64,000 nt of DNA from Bacteroidales bacterium UBA6377. GTDB lineage: Bacteria; Bacteroidota; Bacteroidia; Bacteroidales; UBA932. The stretch lies in the NCBI GenBank assembly GCA_002438805.1, contig DJQV01000015.1, positions 124,001-188,000 of the forward strand, read 5' to 3'. Under the pieces are notes generated by a model, which was not told where the DNA came from, made no database searches, and was given only the letters and a program-made list of their open reading frames with translations. This document shows positions 63,101 to 64,000 of this stretch, piece after piece. Numbering within the stretch: position 1 is the stretch's first letter; each line of letters opens with the position of its first letter. A program made the translations under genes and the position numbers.

Positions 63101-63685
63101 GACCATGTGCTCGCTTCCGGCGAGAATGTCAACATCCTCGTACTCGACACCGAGGTCTACTCCAACACCGGAGGCCAGTCATCCAAGGCCACCCCTGCAG
63201 GTGCCATCGCCAAATTCGCCGCTTCCGGCAAGAAGATCCGCAAGAAGGATCTCGGAATGATGGCCATGAGCTACGGCTATGTATATGTGGCACAGGTGGC
63301 CATGGGAGCAAGCCCTGTCCAGTACCTCAACGCCATCAAGGAAGCTGAGGCCTACGACGGACCGTCCCTCGTGATCGCCTACGCACCATGTATCAACCAC
63401 GGTCTCAAGGCCGGCATGGGACTCAGCCAGAGGGAGGAGAAGCTCGCCGTCGAGTGCGGATACTGGCACCTCTACAGGTACAACCCTATGCTTGAGGACA
63501 AGAATCCGTTCTCACTTGACTCCAAGGAGCCTGACTGGACCAAGTTCCAGGACTTCCTCAAGGGAGAAGTGAGGTTCGCGTCCCTCTACAAGCTCTTCCC
63601 TGACCATGCTGCGGAACTCCTGGAGAAGACCGAAGAGTTCGCCAAACTCAGGTACGAGAACTACAAGAGGCTTGCAGGAAAATAA
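60167..63685 (+). CDS. nifJ: Pyruvate:ferredoxin (flavodoxin) oxidoreductase
   Basis: The single-chain enzyme of 1,172 residues oxidises pyruvate to acetyl-CoA and CO2 with reduction of ferredoxin. It begins with the AIYPITPSSTMAE domain I block, carries two 4Fe-4S clusters (CIQCNSCAFVCP at about 695 and CTGCGNCVDVC at about 748), a third cluster with Cys in CAGCGETP, and the thiamine diphosphate site GDGASYDIGYGG with DTEVYSNTGGQSSKATP (about 966-1005). The length is typical. It reflects a strict anaerobe. It stands alone after the pectin locus, with its own promoter. Confidence 0.96.
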   Translation: MAKEKKFITCDGNQAASNIAYLFSEHAAIYPITPSSTMAENIDEWAAHGKKNLWGETVKVTEMQSEAGAAGAVHGSLQAGALTTTYTASQGLLLMIPNMYKIAGEMLPAVFHVSARALASHALSIFGDHQDVMACRQTGFAMLASSSVQEAQDLAAVAHLSAIKASVPFLHFFDGFRTSHEIQKIEAIDEEDLKKMVSQKSLDNFRARALTPEAPVTRGTAQNGDVYFQAVESRNQVYEAVPDIVARYMGEIGELTGRQYRPFEYYGAPDAECIIVAMGSVTETARETVDYLATRGRKYGVVTVHLYRPFSEKYLLKVLPKSVKKIAVLDRTKEPGSLGEPLYLDIKALFQDKDNAPLVIGGRYGLSSKDTTPAQIIAVFDNLDRKEPKNDFTIGITDDVTFKSLPTKGEVSIVKKGTTECKFYGLGSDGTVGANKNTIKIIGTHTDLYSQAYFDYDSKKSGGYTCSHLRFGKEPIKAPYLVNTPDFVACHVPSYLEKYDVLKGIKEGGSLLLNSLWDEEETKERIPDFVKSVIGRKKIKLYIINATKIAAEIGLGGRTNTILQSAFFRISGIIPVDDAVKYMKDAALKSYGKKGENVVNMNYAAIDRGGEYTEVKVPAEWANINAKFVNHNANRLATPFVKEIADVVNAQCGDSLPVSAFLPYKDGTMPAGTAAYEKRGVAVNVPVWDPDKCIQCNSCAFVCPHAAIRPFLLTAEQADAAPAGLKLADGKANLKDYKYAIAISVSDCTGCGNCVDVCLAKDKALKLEPYIDNLAEQDYFDYLNTKVGYKTVGDPKANMKNSQFAQPLFEFSGACAGCGETPYIKNITQLFGDHMMIANATGCSSIYGASFPSSPYCTDSHGHGPAWANSLFEDFCEFGLGMRLGSERIRKTVGELMTKGLSCECCSDEMKALFQKWLDNKEDYAVTREVTDKLIPLMEACGCEICQGLLKLKQYIPARSQWIIGGDGASYDIGYGGLDHVLASGENVNILVLDTEVYSNTGGQSSKATPAGAIAKFAASGKKIRKKDLGMMAMSYGYVYVAQVAMGASPVQYLNAIKEAEAYDGPSLVIAYAPCINHGLKAGMGLSQREEKLAVECGYWHLYRYNPMLEDKNPFSLDSKEPDWTKFQDFLKGEVRFASLYKLFPDHAAELLEKTEEFAKLRYENYKRLAGK

Positions 63686-63721
63686 TTTCTTGAAATGACT
63701 TGCTATTTGACAAAATAGGCT

Positions 63722-63729
63722 TATATTTG
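63722..63729 (+). promoter_or_regulatory. -7 element for the M16 peptidase gene
   Basis: TATATTTG matches TAnnTTTG 41 bases before the ATG at 63771, with CTTG 19 bases upstream as a near match to the -33 box. Confidence 0.55.
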
Positions 63730-63770
63730 CAGTGTACTATTGAAGTATTACACTTAGCGAATATAAGAAA

Positions 63771-64000
63771 ATGGTCAAAAAAATCTTAATCTCAGCAGCG
63801 GTACTTCTTGGTGCCGCTGCTTTGTGTTTCGGACAGGGACAGCAGCTGCCCCAGTTGCCTAACGACCCGGAGACAAGGGTCGGCAAGCTCGACAACGGGC
63901 TGACCTACTACATCCGCCACAACGACAAGCCCGCGCAGAGGGCCGAGTTCTACCTCGCCACCGACGTCGGAGCCATCCAGGAGACCCCGGATCAGGACGG
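63771..64000 (+). CDS. M16 family zinc metallopeptidase (N-terminal part, runs off right edge)
   Basis: The frame opens with MVKKILISAAVLLGAAALCFGQ, a clear signal peptide, then PQLPNDPETRVGKLDNGLTYYIRHNDKPAQRAEFYLATDVGAIQE. The GKLDNGLTYYI and NDKPAQRAEFYL blocks are the start of M16 (pitrilysin/PqqL-type) peptidases of Bacteroidota, in which the HxxEH zinc motif would follow just after the window. About 76 residues are visible. Confidence 0.85.
   Translation, partial: MVKKILISAAVLLGAAALCFGQGQQLPQLPNDPETRVGKLDNGLTYYIRHNDKPAQRAEFYLATDVGAIQETPDQD

Noticed and set aside
1..64000. CRISPR arrays, intact insertion sequences, rRNA genes, prophage
   Set aside because: No regularly spaced repeats, transposase, integrase or phage structural genes, and no rRNA signature were seen; the only mobile-like features are the non-coding repeats reported.

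Overview
The window is a GC-rich chromosomal segment of a fermentative, anaerobic Bacteroidota, most likely Bacteroidales. The evidence is two SusC/SusD pairs, promoters of the Bacteroidetes type (TTTG, 19-20 bases, TAnnTTTG) with weak Shine-Dalgarno sequences, pyruvate:ferredoxin oxidoreductase, and a large set of secreted pectinases. I cannot name the genus from sequence alone. The standard code is used: TAG ends several intact genes.

Layout. 1-5011: the start of rmuC, a YiiX-type lipoprotein, a DUF3737 protein, then a PLP aminotransferase overlapping an acyl-CoA/AMP ligase. 5008-9059: an aromatic amino acid operon on the minus strand (pheA, aroC, tyrA, DAHP synthase), preceded by a 171-base imperfect palindrome and a tRNA-Arg(CCG). 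9375-11755: fabD, then an AAA/DUF4143 ATPase bracketed by two copies of a ~120-base structured repeat. 11998-20443: a seven-gene minus-strand operon (GH28, PfkB-type kinase, LarA-like epimerase, PdxB, Gnd, UxaE, UxuB-type SDR) ending at a clear terminator. 20529-27763: nitroreductase, GH3-type ligase, HAD phosphatase, GH28 and GH106; from GH3 to GH106 the genes are joined by 4-base overlaps. 27760-60087: the core rhamnogalacturonan/pectin locus, followed by nifJ and the start of an M16 peptidase.

The genes form a nearly complete rhamnogalacturonan-I and homogalacturonan system. The SusC/D pairs import oligosaccharides. A DUF6250/exo-RG-lyase-like protein, a CE12 acetylesterase, four GH28 enzymes, two GH2 enzymes, a GH106, a PL22 oligogalacturonate lyase and a remarkable PL11-GH106-GH105 triple fusion dismantle the polymer. 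RhaM handles rhamnose, and UxaE plus UxuB carry galacturonate carbon to mannonate. The LarA-like protein beside Gnd suggests, but does not prove, that mannonate may be epimerised to gluconate and oxidised through 6-phosphogluconate.

Oddities: an in-frame amber codon breaks the first susC; a Txe/YoeB-like toxin fused to an unrecognised C-terminal domain sits inside the pectin locus with its antitoxin; two GH28 paralogues lack the usual GHG histidine; and the locus contains no recognisable transcriptional regulator.
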